Below the pieces are notes generated by a model. That model saw only the letters and a program-made list of their open reading frames with translations, was not told the origin of the DNA and made no database searches. Shown here piece by piece: positions 55,097 to 62,596 of a DNA stretch of 64,000 nucleotides. The DNA comes from Pseudodesulfovibrio portus (GTDB taxonomy: Bacteria; Desulfobacterota; Desulfovibrionia; Desulfovibrionales; Desulfovibrionaceae), in NCBI RefSeq assembly GCF_026000375.1, contig NZ_AP026708.1, positions 1,366,501-1,430,500 of the forward strand, read 5' to 3'. The position numbers and the translations under genes are program-made. Each line of letters opens with the position of its first letter. The stretch's first letter is position 1.

Positions 55097-55585
55097 CTAT
55101 CCCTTCAATTCCTCGATCCGCTGCTTGATGTAGGCCTGAATCTCCTCCACCATGCCCTCGGCAAGCGGGACCAACTTCCCGGCCATGTCGGCGGCAGTCG
55201 ACTCCTCAATATCACTCATCATGCCGATGGTGAAGGGGTCGGCCTCGCCCTCGAACGGCACCAAACCGCAACCGCCGATGGAACCGACGACCTCGCCGTC
55301 CGCCAGGACAGGCACCGCAACCCGCATCATGCCCGCGTCGCATTCCTCGGAAAAAGGCTCGCCCTGCTTCATGAGCCGGGTGAACATCTGGCCCGCAGGC
55401 ACGCAGATGGAACCGAACCCCTTGTCGTCGTCGCGGATGGCCCGGCACAGCCTGTTGCCCCAGGTGGTGCCGAACAGCCGCTTGCCGTCCGCGTCCATGA
55501 TGTCGGCGTTCAGGCCGAACCGCTCGGACAGCTCCAACTGGAGCGCCCGCAGATCCTCGGCAGGGATCACATCGGTGATTTTCAT
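55097..55585 (-). CDS. stand-alone PocR ligand-binding domain protein
   Basis: A 162-residue soluble protein made only of a PocR-type sensory domain. LQLELSERFGLNADIMDADGKRL opens the fold, and several conserved Cys (NRLCRAI, SICVPAG, EECDAG, GGCGLVPF) suggest redox or metal sensing. PocR domains usually precede a DNA-binding or kinase output, which is absent here, so it may act through a partner. It is transcribed divergently from yitT. Confidence 0.82.
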   Translation of the reverse strand: MKITDVIPAEDLRALQLELSERFGLNADIMDADGKRLFGTTWGNRLCRAIRDDDKGFGSICVPAGQMFTRLMKQGEPFSEECDAGMMRVAVPVLADGEVVGSIGGCGLVPFEGEADPFTIGMMSDIEESTAADMAGKLVPLAEGMVEEIQAYIKQRIEELKG

Positions 55586-55697
55586 ATGCCAAACCCTCGT
55601 TTTCTGGTCTGAAATTATCCGGAAGCAGCCTGTTTACTCCGAATCGACCCGGTGCGCAAGTTGGCCGGGGAGCGGGCGGCCCGGCGCACGATTTTGG

Positions 55698-55726
55698 TTT
55701 TCAGACCCGGCAAAACCCGCTAGAAT
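55698..55726 (+). promoter_or_regulatory. possible promoter of the yitT-cobS operon
   Basis: TTTTCA (55698-55703) and TAGAAT (55721-55726) with a 17-base spacer, 18 bases before the yitT ATG. Confidence 0.4.
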
Positions 55727-55743
55727 CAGGGGCGGAGACACCA

Positions 55744-56619
55744 ATGGATTTCGACACAAAGACTTCACTTCGCGCCATGACCTTCGGCGTACCCTGGAAC
55801 CTGGCGCTGCTGACCATCGGCGCGTTCCTCATCGCCTTCGCGGTCAAATCCGTGGCCATGCCCCACGGCCTGCTCACGGGCGGCATGTCGGGCATCGCCC
55901 TGCTATGCTACTACGCCTTCGACGGCCTGACCACCGGCCAGTGGTATTTTCTGCTCAACCTGCCGGTGTTCGTGCTCGGCTGGGTGTTCGTCAGCCGCAG
56001 GTTCTTCTTCTACTCGCTGTACGGCATGATCATCTCGTCCGTGTTCATCGACATCATCCCGTGGCAGTTCAAGTTCGACGACATCTGGCTGGCGGTCATC
56101 ATCGCCGGGGCACTGCTCGGCGCGGGCGTGGGCGTGGCCCTGCGGTCGCTGGGCTCCACCGGCGGCGCGGACATCCTGGCCGTGATCTGCAAGGAAAAGT
56201 TCAACATGTCCATGGGCTCGTTCGAGCTGTGGTTCAACATGATCGGCTTCCTGGGCGGATTCATCTACCTGGATGCGCACGTCGTGCTCTATTCCATCGC
56301 CATGACCTTCGTCATCGCCTTCGCCATCGAGTACGTGCTCGGCATGTTCTCCGAACGCAAGATGATCATGATCGTCTCCGACCACCACGCGGCCCTGAAC
56401 GCGGCCATCCTGACCGACCTCGACCGGGGCGTGACCCTGCTCGACGGGCACGGCGGTTATACCGGGGACCCCAAGAAGGTGATCCTGACCATGGTCTCCT
56501 CCATCCAGCTCAAGGAACTGGAGGAGCTGGTCTACAACATCGACCCGGACGCGTTCTTCATCATGGGCTCGGGCTTCCACGTCCAGGGCCAGGGATTCTC
56601 GTCCAGAAAGGTGTACTGA
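55744..56619 (+). CDS. YitT family membrane protein (DUF2179)
   Basis: A 291-residue inner-membrane protein. Five hydrophobic segments (for example LLTIGAFLIAFAVKSVAMPHGLLTGGMSGIALLCYY) form the YitT_membrane domain, and the C-terminal DUF2179 domain (about 205-285, SDHHAALNAAILTDLDRGVTLLDGHGGYTG) is cytosolic. Function unknown; a transporter is often guessed. GGAG precedes the ATG. Two bases separate it from the next gene, so the yitT, SAM hydrolase and cobS genes form an operon. Confidence 0.92.
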   Translation: MDFDTKTSLRAMTFGVPWNLALLTIGAFLIAFAVKSVAMPHGLLTGGMSGIALLCYYAFDGLTTGQWYFLLNLPVFVLGWVFVSRRFFFYSLYGMIISSVFIDIIPWQFKFDDIWLAVIIAGALLGAGVGVALRSLGSTGGADILAVICKEKFNMSMGSFELWFNMIGFLGGFIYLDAHVVLYSIAMTFVIAFAIEYVLGMFSERKMIMIVSDHHAALNAAILTDLDRGVTLLDGHGGYTGDPKKVILTMVSSIQLKELEELVYNIDPDAFFIMGSGFHVQGQGFSSRKVY

Positions 56620-56620
56620 C

Positions 56621-57439
56621 ATGTTCACCGCAACCGAGAAAGAGGCAGTTCCCCGCACCATCGGCCTGATCACCGACTTCGGCCTGACCGACCCCTACGT
56701 GGGCCAGATGAAGGCCGTCCTGGCCAAGAAGGCCCCGCACTGCCCGGTGGTGGACATCTCCCACGGCGTGGAGCCCTTCAACGTGGCCCAGGCCGGTTTC
56801 TTCCTGGCCGCCAGCTACGTCCACTTCCCGGACGACGCGGTCATCCTGGCCGTGGTCGACCCCGGCGTGGGCACGGGCCGCAGGATCGTGGGCGTGGAGA
56901 TCGGCGACCGGCTGCTCATCGCCCCGGACAACGGGCTGCTCACCCTGGCCCTGAAATTCGCCTGGTCCGAGGCGCGCGCCTATGACCTGTCCAGGGCCGT
57001 GGACGCGCCCAAGAAGGTCTCGCACACCTTCCACGGGCGGGACGTGTTCGCGCCCCTGGCCGCATGGTTCGCCCTGGGCGGCAAACCCGCCAGCCTCGGC
57101 GAGGAGATCGCCCCGGAGGACATGGTCACCCGCACCTGGTCCGAACCGAACATTTCCGCCGACCGGGCGCGCTGCCACGTGCTGCACATCGACCGGTTCG
57201 GCAACTGCGTGCTCAACCTCGAGGCGGGCAGCCTCGGCACCCCGGCGGCCCTGCGCCTGACCTCGCCCGCAGGCGGCCCCCTTGCCTACGCCACCCGTTA
57301 CGCGGACATGCCCGAGGGCGACCCCGGCCTGCTCGAAGGCAGCCAGGGATTCCTGGAGATCGCCGTCAACCAGCGGTCCGCGGCCAAACGGTTCGGCCTG
57401 TCCATGGGCGACGAGATCGAACTTTCCTGGGAGAGATAG
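56621..57439 (+). CDS. SAM hydroxide adenosyltransferase (DUF62)
   Basis: A 272-residue member of the fluorinase/chlorinase-like family, which in most bacteria hydrolyses S-adenosylmethionine to adenosine and methionine. TDFGLTDPYVGQMKAVL at the N-terminus, VVDPGVGTGRRIVGVEI, IAPDNGLLTLAL and HTFHGRDVFAPLAAWFA are all family blocks. The C-terminal IDRFGNCVLNLE completes the active site. It sits between yitT and cobS; a link with cobalamin is not evident. Confidence 0.93.
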   Translation: MFTATEKEAVPRTIGLITDFGLTDPYVGQMKAVLAKKAPHCPVVDISHGVEPFNVAQAGFFLAASYVHFPDDAVILAVVDPGVGTGRRIVGVEIGDRLLIAPDNGLLTLALKFAWSEARAYDLSRAVDAPKKVSHTFHGRDVFAPLAAWFALGGKPASLGEEIAPEDMVTRTWSEPNISADRARCHVLHIDRFGNCVLNLEAGSLGTPAALRLTSPAGGPLAYATRYADMPEGDPGLLEGSQGFLEIAVNQRSAAKRFGLSMGDEIELSWER

Positions 57440-57442
57440 ACC

Positions 57443-58171
57443 ATGCGCCACTTCCTCGACACCCTCGGCTTCCTGACCCGCCTGGCCCCGGCCCGCGTCA
57501 TTCCGGACGAATCCATGAACCGGTGCATGCGCTACATGGCCCCGGTGGGCGCGCTCCTCGGCGCGGTGGTGGCCCTGCCCTTCTGGCTCGGCCTGTTCGG
57601 AAACTCCCCCTGGGTCCAGGCCTGGCTCATGACCGCCCTGTCCGTCATCCTGACGCGCGGCCTGCATTTCGACGGGCTGGCCGACATCTGCGACGGCGTC
57701 ACCACCCACACCGACCCCACGCGGTTCTGGGAAGTGGTCAAGGACAGCCGGTCCGGCGCGTTCGGCGTCATCGGCCTGGTCATGGTCATCGTCGGGCAGG
57801 TCGTCCTGTTCCACGAGATGGCCTCGCGCGGCGACTATGAAGCCGTGGTCTGGGTGTTCATCCTGGGCCGGGCCGGAGCCGTCTGGCTCGGCTACCACGT
57901 CCGCCACCTAGTCCGCCCCGGGCTGGGCAAGCTGTACATCGACGGCGCCACCCTGGGCGTGGCCCTGGCCACCACGGCCGTGACCTTCGCCGCCGGGCTC
58001 TATCTGGCCGGACTCTACGCCGCCCTGGCCGGCGTGCTCATCGCCACCCTGGCCCTGCTCGGCCTGTTCCGGCTGGCCGAAAAGGTGGGCGGCGCAAACG
58101 GCGACTTCCTGGGCTGCGCCGTGCTCCTGGGCGAGCTGGCCGCCGGGCTGGGATACGTCCTGGTCATCTAG
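57443..58171 (+). CDS. cobS: adenosylcobinamide-GDP ribazoletransferase (cobalamin synthase)
   Basis: Joins adenosylcobinamide-GDP with alpha-ribazole to complete cobalamin. It is a 242-residue inner-membrane protein with five or six hydrophobic segments. RGLHFDGLADICDGVTTHTDPTRFWEVVKDSRSGAFGVIGLV is the diagnostic metal-binding loop. GGAG precedes the ATG. Its partner CobT is encoded at 24710, and CobDQ at 44207. Confidence 0.95.
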   Translation: MRHFLDTLGFLTRLAPARVIPDESMNRCMRYMAPVGALLGAVVALPFWLGLFGNSPWVQAWLMTALSVILTRGLHFDGLADICDGVTTHTDPTRFWEVVKDSRSGAFGVIGLVMVIVGQVVLFHEMASRGDYEAVVWVFILGRAGAVWLGYHVRHLVRPGLGKLYIDGATLGVALATTAVTFAAGLYLAGLYAALAGVLIATLALLGLFRLAEKVGGANGDFLGCAVLLGELAAGLGYVLVI

Positions 58172-58323
58172 CCGGGAACCATTGCGGGCAAACGCTTTCC
58201 GCATCTTAACATTTCTTAATATTCATTAACGCATTTCTGGCGCGTCCCTTGCTGCGATCGCCCAAGGCAGAGGCACGGGCAATTTTTGCCCTCTCCATTC
58301 ACCTCCAGCAAGAGGAGCAGATC

Positions 58324-58830
58324 ATGAGCATTGATTCTGTGAGCGGCTCGAGCGCGTCCCTCAACTTGGCCGAGATGATGCAGCAGGCCAGGAATGAACG
58401 GCCCGACCCGGACGAGATGGCGGAGTTCATCATCGGACAGGACGACACCGACGGCGACGGGGTCCTGACCCTCGAGGAAACGCCGCTCGATGCGGAGCGG
58501 TTCGGCCAGATCGACGCCGACGGCGACGGCTTCATCACTGCCGAAGAGTTGAGCGCCGACGCGGAAAGCCATGCCCAGGGGCCCGAGGCCATGGGCGGGG
58601 GCAAGGGAGCGCCGCCCTCCGACTCGGAATCCGGGTCCGGCGAGAGCGAGGAAGAGTATGACGCCTACGACCTCAACGAGGACGGCGTGGTCACCCTGGA
58701 CGAATTGCTCCAGGCCTTCCGACAGGGCGACGACAGCCTGAACTTCATCTTCGGCGAATCGGAAAACGGCGTGTCCGCCCTGACCCAGCGCCTGGCCATG
58801 GCCGCCTACCAGGCCCAGGCCGCCGAGTAG
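58324..58830 (+). CDS. EF-hand calcium-binding protein
   Basis: A 168-residue acidic protein with three EF-hand loops: DTDGDGVLTLEE, DADGDGFITAEE and DLNEDGVVTLDE. The centre is a Gly/Ser/Glu-rich linker. No signal peptide is seen at the MSIDSVSGSS start, so it may be cytosolic or exported by a non-classical route. GAGGAG lies six bases before the ATG. It stands alone; the AT-rich region upstream (58200-58250) may hold a promoter. Confidence 0.85.
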   Translation: MSIDSVSGSSASLNLAEMMQQARNERPDPDEMAEFIIGQDDTDGDGVLTLEETPLDAERFGQIDADGDGFITAEELSADAESHAQGPEAMGGGKGAPPSDSESGSGESEEEYDAYDLNEDGVVTLDELLQAFRQGDDSLNFIFGESENGVSALTQRLAMAAYQAQAAE

Positions 58831-58986
58831 CATCCCGACCGACCATCGGAAATGCCTGACCACATCTCTCCCATGGACGGGGGAGATGCGTGTCCGGGCT
58901 TGCATTGAAATCCGCCCGGCCCTCTTGGCAAAAGTCCTCCTCCCCGATAGTATCCGGCAATCAATACTGCCACTTTGGAGGAACCC

Positions 58987-59964
58987 ATGCCATCCCGACT
59001 GTTGCTGGCCCTGGCGGCCCTGCTGCTCATGCTCCCCGGCTGCGCGCCCAAGATAAAGATATTCGCTTCCCAGGCCACCGAGCCGCTCAAGGAGTTCGTG
59101 GTGGACGGCGAGGGCCAAGGCAAGGTGGCCCTGATCCACCTGCGCGGCTTCCTCAGCTCCCAGCCCAAGATGGGCATGCTGCGCGCCCGGCCCAGCCAGG
59201 TGCAGGAGCTGGTCAACGCGCTCAAGCTGGCCGAGGCGGACGACGAGGTCGGGGCCGTGGTCATCGGCATCGACTCGCCCGGCGGCACCACCACCGCCTC
59301 GGACATCCTCTATCACGAGATACTCGGCTTCAAGCAGCGGTCCGGCAAGAAAGTCGTGGCCGCCATGTTCGACGTGGCCGCATCCGGCGGCTACTACGCG
59401 GCCCTGCCTGCGGACTGGATCATGGCCCACCCCACCACCATCACCGGGTCCGTGGGCGTAATCTTCATGCGGCCCAAGCTCTCCGGCCTCATGGACAAGG
59501 TCGGCGTGGACGTGGAGGTCTCCAAGTCCGGGCGCGACAAGGACATGGGCTCCCCGTTCCGGCCCACCACCCCTGAGGAGGAGGCGCTCTTCCAGGGAAT
59601 CATCGACGACTTCGCGGCCCGCTTCCACACCCTGGTCGCCAAGCACAGGCCCCTGTCCCCGGCCCAGTTGGAGACCGTCAAGACGGCCCGCGTGTTCACG
59701 GCCGGGCAGGCCAGGCAGATCGGCCTCATCGATCAGGTCGGCTACGTGCAGGACGCCTTTGCCAAGGCGCGCGCCATGGCCGGGCTCGCCAAGGATGCCA
59801 GGGTCGTGACATACCGCCGCGACACCTACCCCAACGACAACCCCTACAACACCCTGGATTCGGCAGACCCGGCCAAGCTGAACATGCTCGGCGTGGACGC
59901 AGGCTTCATCATGCCGCCCAAGGCGGGGTTCTATTACGTCTGGCCGCAGGGCCTGACCAACTAG
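58987..59964 (+). CDS. sppA: signal peptide peptidase SppA, lipoprotein-type
   Basis: A 325-residue S49-family peptidase that degrades cleaved signal peptides. The N-terminus has a signal with the lipobox LMLPGC, unusual for SppA, which is often anchored by a helix. The catalytic Ser lies in ASGGYYAALPADWIMA; VGAVVIGIDSPGGTTTASDILYHEI and TGSVGVIF are also conserved. The length corresponds to the short single-domain class. GGAGG precedes the ATG at 58987. Confidence 0.88.
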   Translation: MPSRLLLALAALLLMLPGCAPKIKIFASQATEPLKEFVVDGEGQGKVALIHLRGFLSSQPKMGMLRARPSQVQELVNALKLAEADDEVGAVVIGIDSPGGTTTASDILYHEILGFKQRSGKKVVAAMFDVAASGGYYAALPADWIMAHPTTITGSVGVIFMRPKLSGLMDKVGVDVEVSKSGRDKDMGSPFRPTTPEEEALFQGIIDDFAARFHTLVAKHRPLSPAQLETVKTARVFTAGQARQIGLIDQVGYVQDAFAKARAMAGLAKDARVVTYRRDTYPNDNPYNTLDSADPAKLNMLGVDAGFIMPPKAGFYYVWPQGLTN

Positions 59965-60103
59965 GAGGGACCCTGCCTCCGGGAACGGGACGCCCCGGCC
60001 ACGGGCGTCCGCGCCCTCCCCGGCCCGTTTCAGGCCAAGGCTTCTTGCGCGGCAAAAGCCTTTGCCGTACAGTGGCGGTCCCAATGAATAGAAGGAGTTT
60101 TTC

Positions 60104-61294
60104 ATGCAGCTGATTTCCGACCAGATAGCCGGATACGTGGAACGGTCCTCGTGGATCCGCAAGATGTTCGAAGAGGGCATCGCCCTGAAAAAACAGTTCG
60201 GCGAGGACGCGGTCTGCGACTTCAGCCTGGGCAACCCCGACCTGCCGCCGCCCGCCTCCGTCAAGGACGCGCTGCTCGAGCTGGCCGAGGACGCGGACAA
60301 GCCGTTCTTCATGGGCTACATGCCCAACTTCGGCTACCCGGACGTGCGCGAAAAGCTGGCCGCCGTGGTCAGCAAAGAGCAGGGCGTCAGCGTGCCCGCC
60401 GACTGCCTGGTCATCACCTGCGGCGCGGCCGGTGCGCTCAACTCCGTGTTCCGGGCCACCCTCGGCCCCGGCGACGAGGTCATCACCCCGACCCCGTTCT
60501 TCGTGGAGTACGGCTTCTACTGCGAGAACCACGGGGCCAAGCTGGTCCCGGTTCCGGCCAGGGAGCTGACCTTCGAGCTGGACCTGGACGCCATGGACAA
60601 GGCCATCACGGACAAGACCCGCGTGGTGCTCATCAACTCGCCCAACAACCCCACGGGCGCGGTCTACTCCCGCGAGCAGCTGGAAGGGCTGGCCGCAATC
60701 CTGGAAAAGCACAACCAGGGCCGCGAGCGCCCCATCATCCTCCTGGCCGACGAGCCCTACCGCTTCCTGGCCTTTGACGGCGTCGAAGTGCCCAGCCTGC
60801 TCGACATCTACGACTACTCGGTGGTCTGCTCCTCGTTCTCCAAGAACCTCTCCATGGCGGGCGAACGCATCGGCTACGCCTGCATCAACCCGGCCATGCC
60901 CGGCAAGGAAGCGCTCATCGGCGGCGTGACCCTGACCAACCGCATCCTCGGTTTCGTCAACGCCCCGGCCCTGGCCCAGAAGCTGCTCGGCAAGGTCCTC
61001 GGCTCCACCGTGGACGCCTCGGTCTACGATGCGCGGCGCAAGGCCATGGCCTCGATCCTGGACAACGCCGGGTACGAGTACACCATGCCGAGGGGCGCGT
61101 TCTACTTCTTCCCCAAGGCCCCGGGCGGCGACGACGTCAAGTTCTGCGCCTCCCTGACCGAGGAAAAGGTCCTGGCAGTGCCCGGAACCGGCTTCGGCCG
61201 CCCCGGCTATTTCCGCCTGGCCTTCTGCGTGAGCGAAGACGTCATCCTGCGCGCCAAGGACGGCATGGCAGCGGCCATGGCCAAGTACAAATAA
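60104..61294 (+). CDS. class I/II PLP-dependent aminotransferase
   Basis: A 396-residue fold-type I aminotransferase. FSLGNPDLPPP, NSPNNPTGAVYSREQL, LLADEPYRFLAF and SSFSKNLSMAGERIGY with Lys247 as the PLP lysine are standard. The C-terminal MPRGAFYFFPKAPGGDD and GTGFGRPGYFRLAFC bind the substrate carboxylate. It resembles AspB/AlaT-type enzymes; the amino donor cannot be told. AAGGAG precedes the ATG. A strong terminator follows. Confidence 0.93.
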   Translation: MQLISDQIAGYVERSSWIRKMFEEGIALKKQFGEDAVCDFSLGNPDLPPPASVKDALLELAEDADKPFFMGYMPNFGYPDVREKLAAVVSKEQGVSVPADCLVITCGAAGALNSVFRATLGPGDEVITPTPFFVEYGFYCENHGAKLVPVPARELTFELDLDAMDKAITDKTRVVLINSPNNPTGAVYSREQLEGLAAILEKHNQGRERPIILLADEPYRFLAFDGVEVPSLLDIYDYSVVCSSFSKNLSMAGERIGYACINPAMPGKEALIGGVTLTNRILGFVNAPALAQKLLGKVLGSTVDASVYDARRKAMASILDNAGYEYTMPRGAFYFFPKAPGGDDVKFCASLTEEKVLAVPGTGFGRPGYFRLAFCVSEDVILRAKDGMAAAMAKYK

Positions 61295-61313
61295 TTCAAT
61301 AATCCCGACATCG

Positions 61314-61344
61314 AAAAGGGCTGCTTTCGGGCAGCCCTTTTTTT
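61314..61344 (+). terminator. terminator of the aminotransferase gene
   Basis: AAAAGGGCTGC-TTTCGG-GCAGCCC followed by seven Ts. Confidence 0.9.
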
Positions 61345-61520
61345 GTTCCCGCCCCCGGCCAAACGGTTTAAAAATTTGGCCCCCTGCCCCCGACTCCGGG
61401 GCCAAGTTAAAAAAACTGTACCCCCCGGCCTGATCCGGCTCGGACGCGGAGTCTTCCAACTTCCGAGACAACATCTTGATATTAAAGGATATAAAAACTA
61501 TCTCAGCTTTGGGCCCGAGT

Positions 61521-61536
61521 TTGGCACGCCATATGC
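61521..61536 (+). promoter_or_regulatory. sigma-54 (-24/-12) promoter
   Basis: TTGGCACGCCATATGC: GG at 61523-61524 and GC at 61535-61536 are separated by the required ten bases, and the -24 half TTGGCACG is a full match to consensus. Its predicted start lies near 61548. No protein gene follows on this strand. Confidence 0.65.
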
Positions 61537-61547
61537 TTTAAAGAAAG

Positions 61548-61609
61548 CATCTTCCTTTTATTTGCACCGAGAAAATCCAGGCCTCCCCAAGGAGGCCTTT
61601 CTCGTTTTT
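61548..61609 (+). ncRNA. candidate sigma-54-dependent small RNA
   Basis: A sigma-54-type promoter is followed after about 62 bases by an intrinsic terminator: CGAGAA...TTCTCG enclosing AGGCCTCC-CCAA-GGAGGCCT, then TTTTT. The aminotransferase terminator upstream isolates the unit, and the downstream gene is on the opposite strand with its own terminator. The single-stranded 5' part AAAGCATCTTCCTTTTATTT is pyrimidine-rich, as in RNAs that pair with Shine-Dalgarno sites. Confidence 0.5.
61568..61609 (+). terminator. terminator of the candidate small RNA
   Basis: AGGCCTCC (61579-61586), CCAA loop, GGAGGCCT (61591-61598), an outer CGAGAA/TTCTCG stem and five Ts at 61605-61609. Confidence 0.8.
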
Positions 61610-61615
61610 GGGCAC

Positions 61616-61646
61616 AAAAAAAGCCGGGCCGCATGGTTCCGGCCCG
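61616..61646 (-). terminator. terminator of the solute-binding protein gene
   Basis: CGGGCCG/CGGCCCG around a seven-to-eight-base loop; on the minus strand it is followed by GCTTTTTTT. Confidence 0.8.
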
Positions 61647-61675
61647 ACCCCTTCAGCCCTGACCGGGCGTACGGG

Positions 61676-62422
61676 TCATTGGTAGAGGCGGGAATATTTG
61701 TCCACGATGGCCGCGAATTCCCCTTCCTCCCGCATTTCCCGGAGGGCGCGGCGCACCCTGTCCACCAGCCCGTCCGGCGTCCTGATCCCGAAGGCCATGT
61801 AAAAATCCTCCTGGAACAGGGGCACCTGGGCCACCCAGTAGTCCGTGGGCAGGCCCGCGTCCCTGAGCCAGTGGGCCAGGGAAAGCCTGTCGCCGGTGGT
61901 GAAATCGATTCGATTGGTTTCCGGAGAGGACTTCAGGTAATTCTGCTCCTCGCAGTTGACCGGGAAAAGATTGGCGCCCTCCACAAACCCCTTGGCCTGC
62001 AGAAAATGGTGTGTCGAGGTCTCGCGCGTCACGCCGATCCGGTAGAACCTGGCCTCCTCAAGCGTGCACGCCGTTATGTCGGTTCGGTGGCAGGGCCGGA
62101 AAAGGCACATGGCGGTGCGCAGGCCGTCGAGGTGTATCCACTTGAACAGCCCCTCCCGGTTGGGCAGTTTCAAGATGGAATAAATGAGAACGTTTTCATT
62201 GTTTTTGGCGATGTCGTAAGCCCGTGCCCAGGGATACAGCTCGATGGAGTAGTCGAGCCCGGCCCGGTTCAGGGTGGCCTCGACGATTTCGGTGACCACC
62301 CCCTTGATCTCGCCGTTCTCACTGTATGTATACGGAGGCCAGGACTCGGTCACCACCCGAAGGTCTCCCCCGAACGACATGCCCGCATGCGCCAGCAGCA
62401 ACAGCACGGCAATAAGACTCAT
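61676..62422 (-). CDS. periplasmic solute-binding protein, SBP_bac_3-like
   Basis: A 248-residue exported binding protein of the family-3 fold. The signal peptide (about 1-20, LIAVLLLLAHAGMSFG) is followed by DLRVVTESWPPYTYSENGEIKGVVTEIVEATL, the usual start, then ELYPWARAYDIAKNNENVLIYSI. It is similar in length and plan to the protein at 1320-2141 (both have PWARAYD). The ATG at 62422 gives a normal signal peptide; GTG at 62431 or ATG at 62473 are alternatives. No transporter genes adjoin. Confidence 0.82.
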   Translation of the reverse strand: MSLIAVLLLLAHAGMSFGGDLRVVTESWPPYTYSENGEIKGVVTEIVEATLNRAGLDYSIELYPWARAYDIAKNNENVLIYSILKLPNREGLFKWIHLDGLRTAMCLFRPCHRTDITACTLEEARFYRIGVTRETSTHHFLQAKGFVEGANLFPVNCEEQNYLKSSPETNRIDFTTGDRLSLAHWLRDAGLPTDYWVAQVPLFQEDFYMAFGIRTPDGLVDRVRRALREMREEGEFAAIVDKYSRLYQ

Positions 62423-62543
62423 TCGAAACACGACCCCTCCATTGTTGGGAAACGCCCCGGATGCATACGGCATTCAATACATGGTCAACGTATTGTCATG
62501 ATACACCATCTCCCTCTCCCGTGTATACATTTTCCCAAAGCGA

Positions 62544-62578
62544 AAAATGCCGGGCAGGAAATTCCCGCCCGGCATTTT
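62544..62578 (-). terminator. terminator of ilvD
   Basis: AAAATGCCGGGC (62544-62555) with GCCCGGCATTTT (62567-62578). The minus-strand arm ends in TTTT and is followed by TCGC. Confidence 0.75.
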
Positions 62579-62596
62579 CATTGACGTCGCTCAAGA

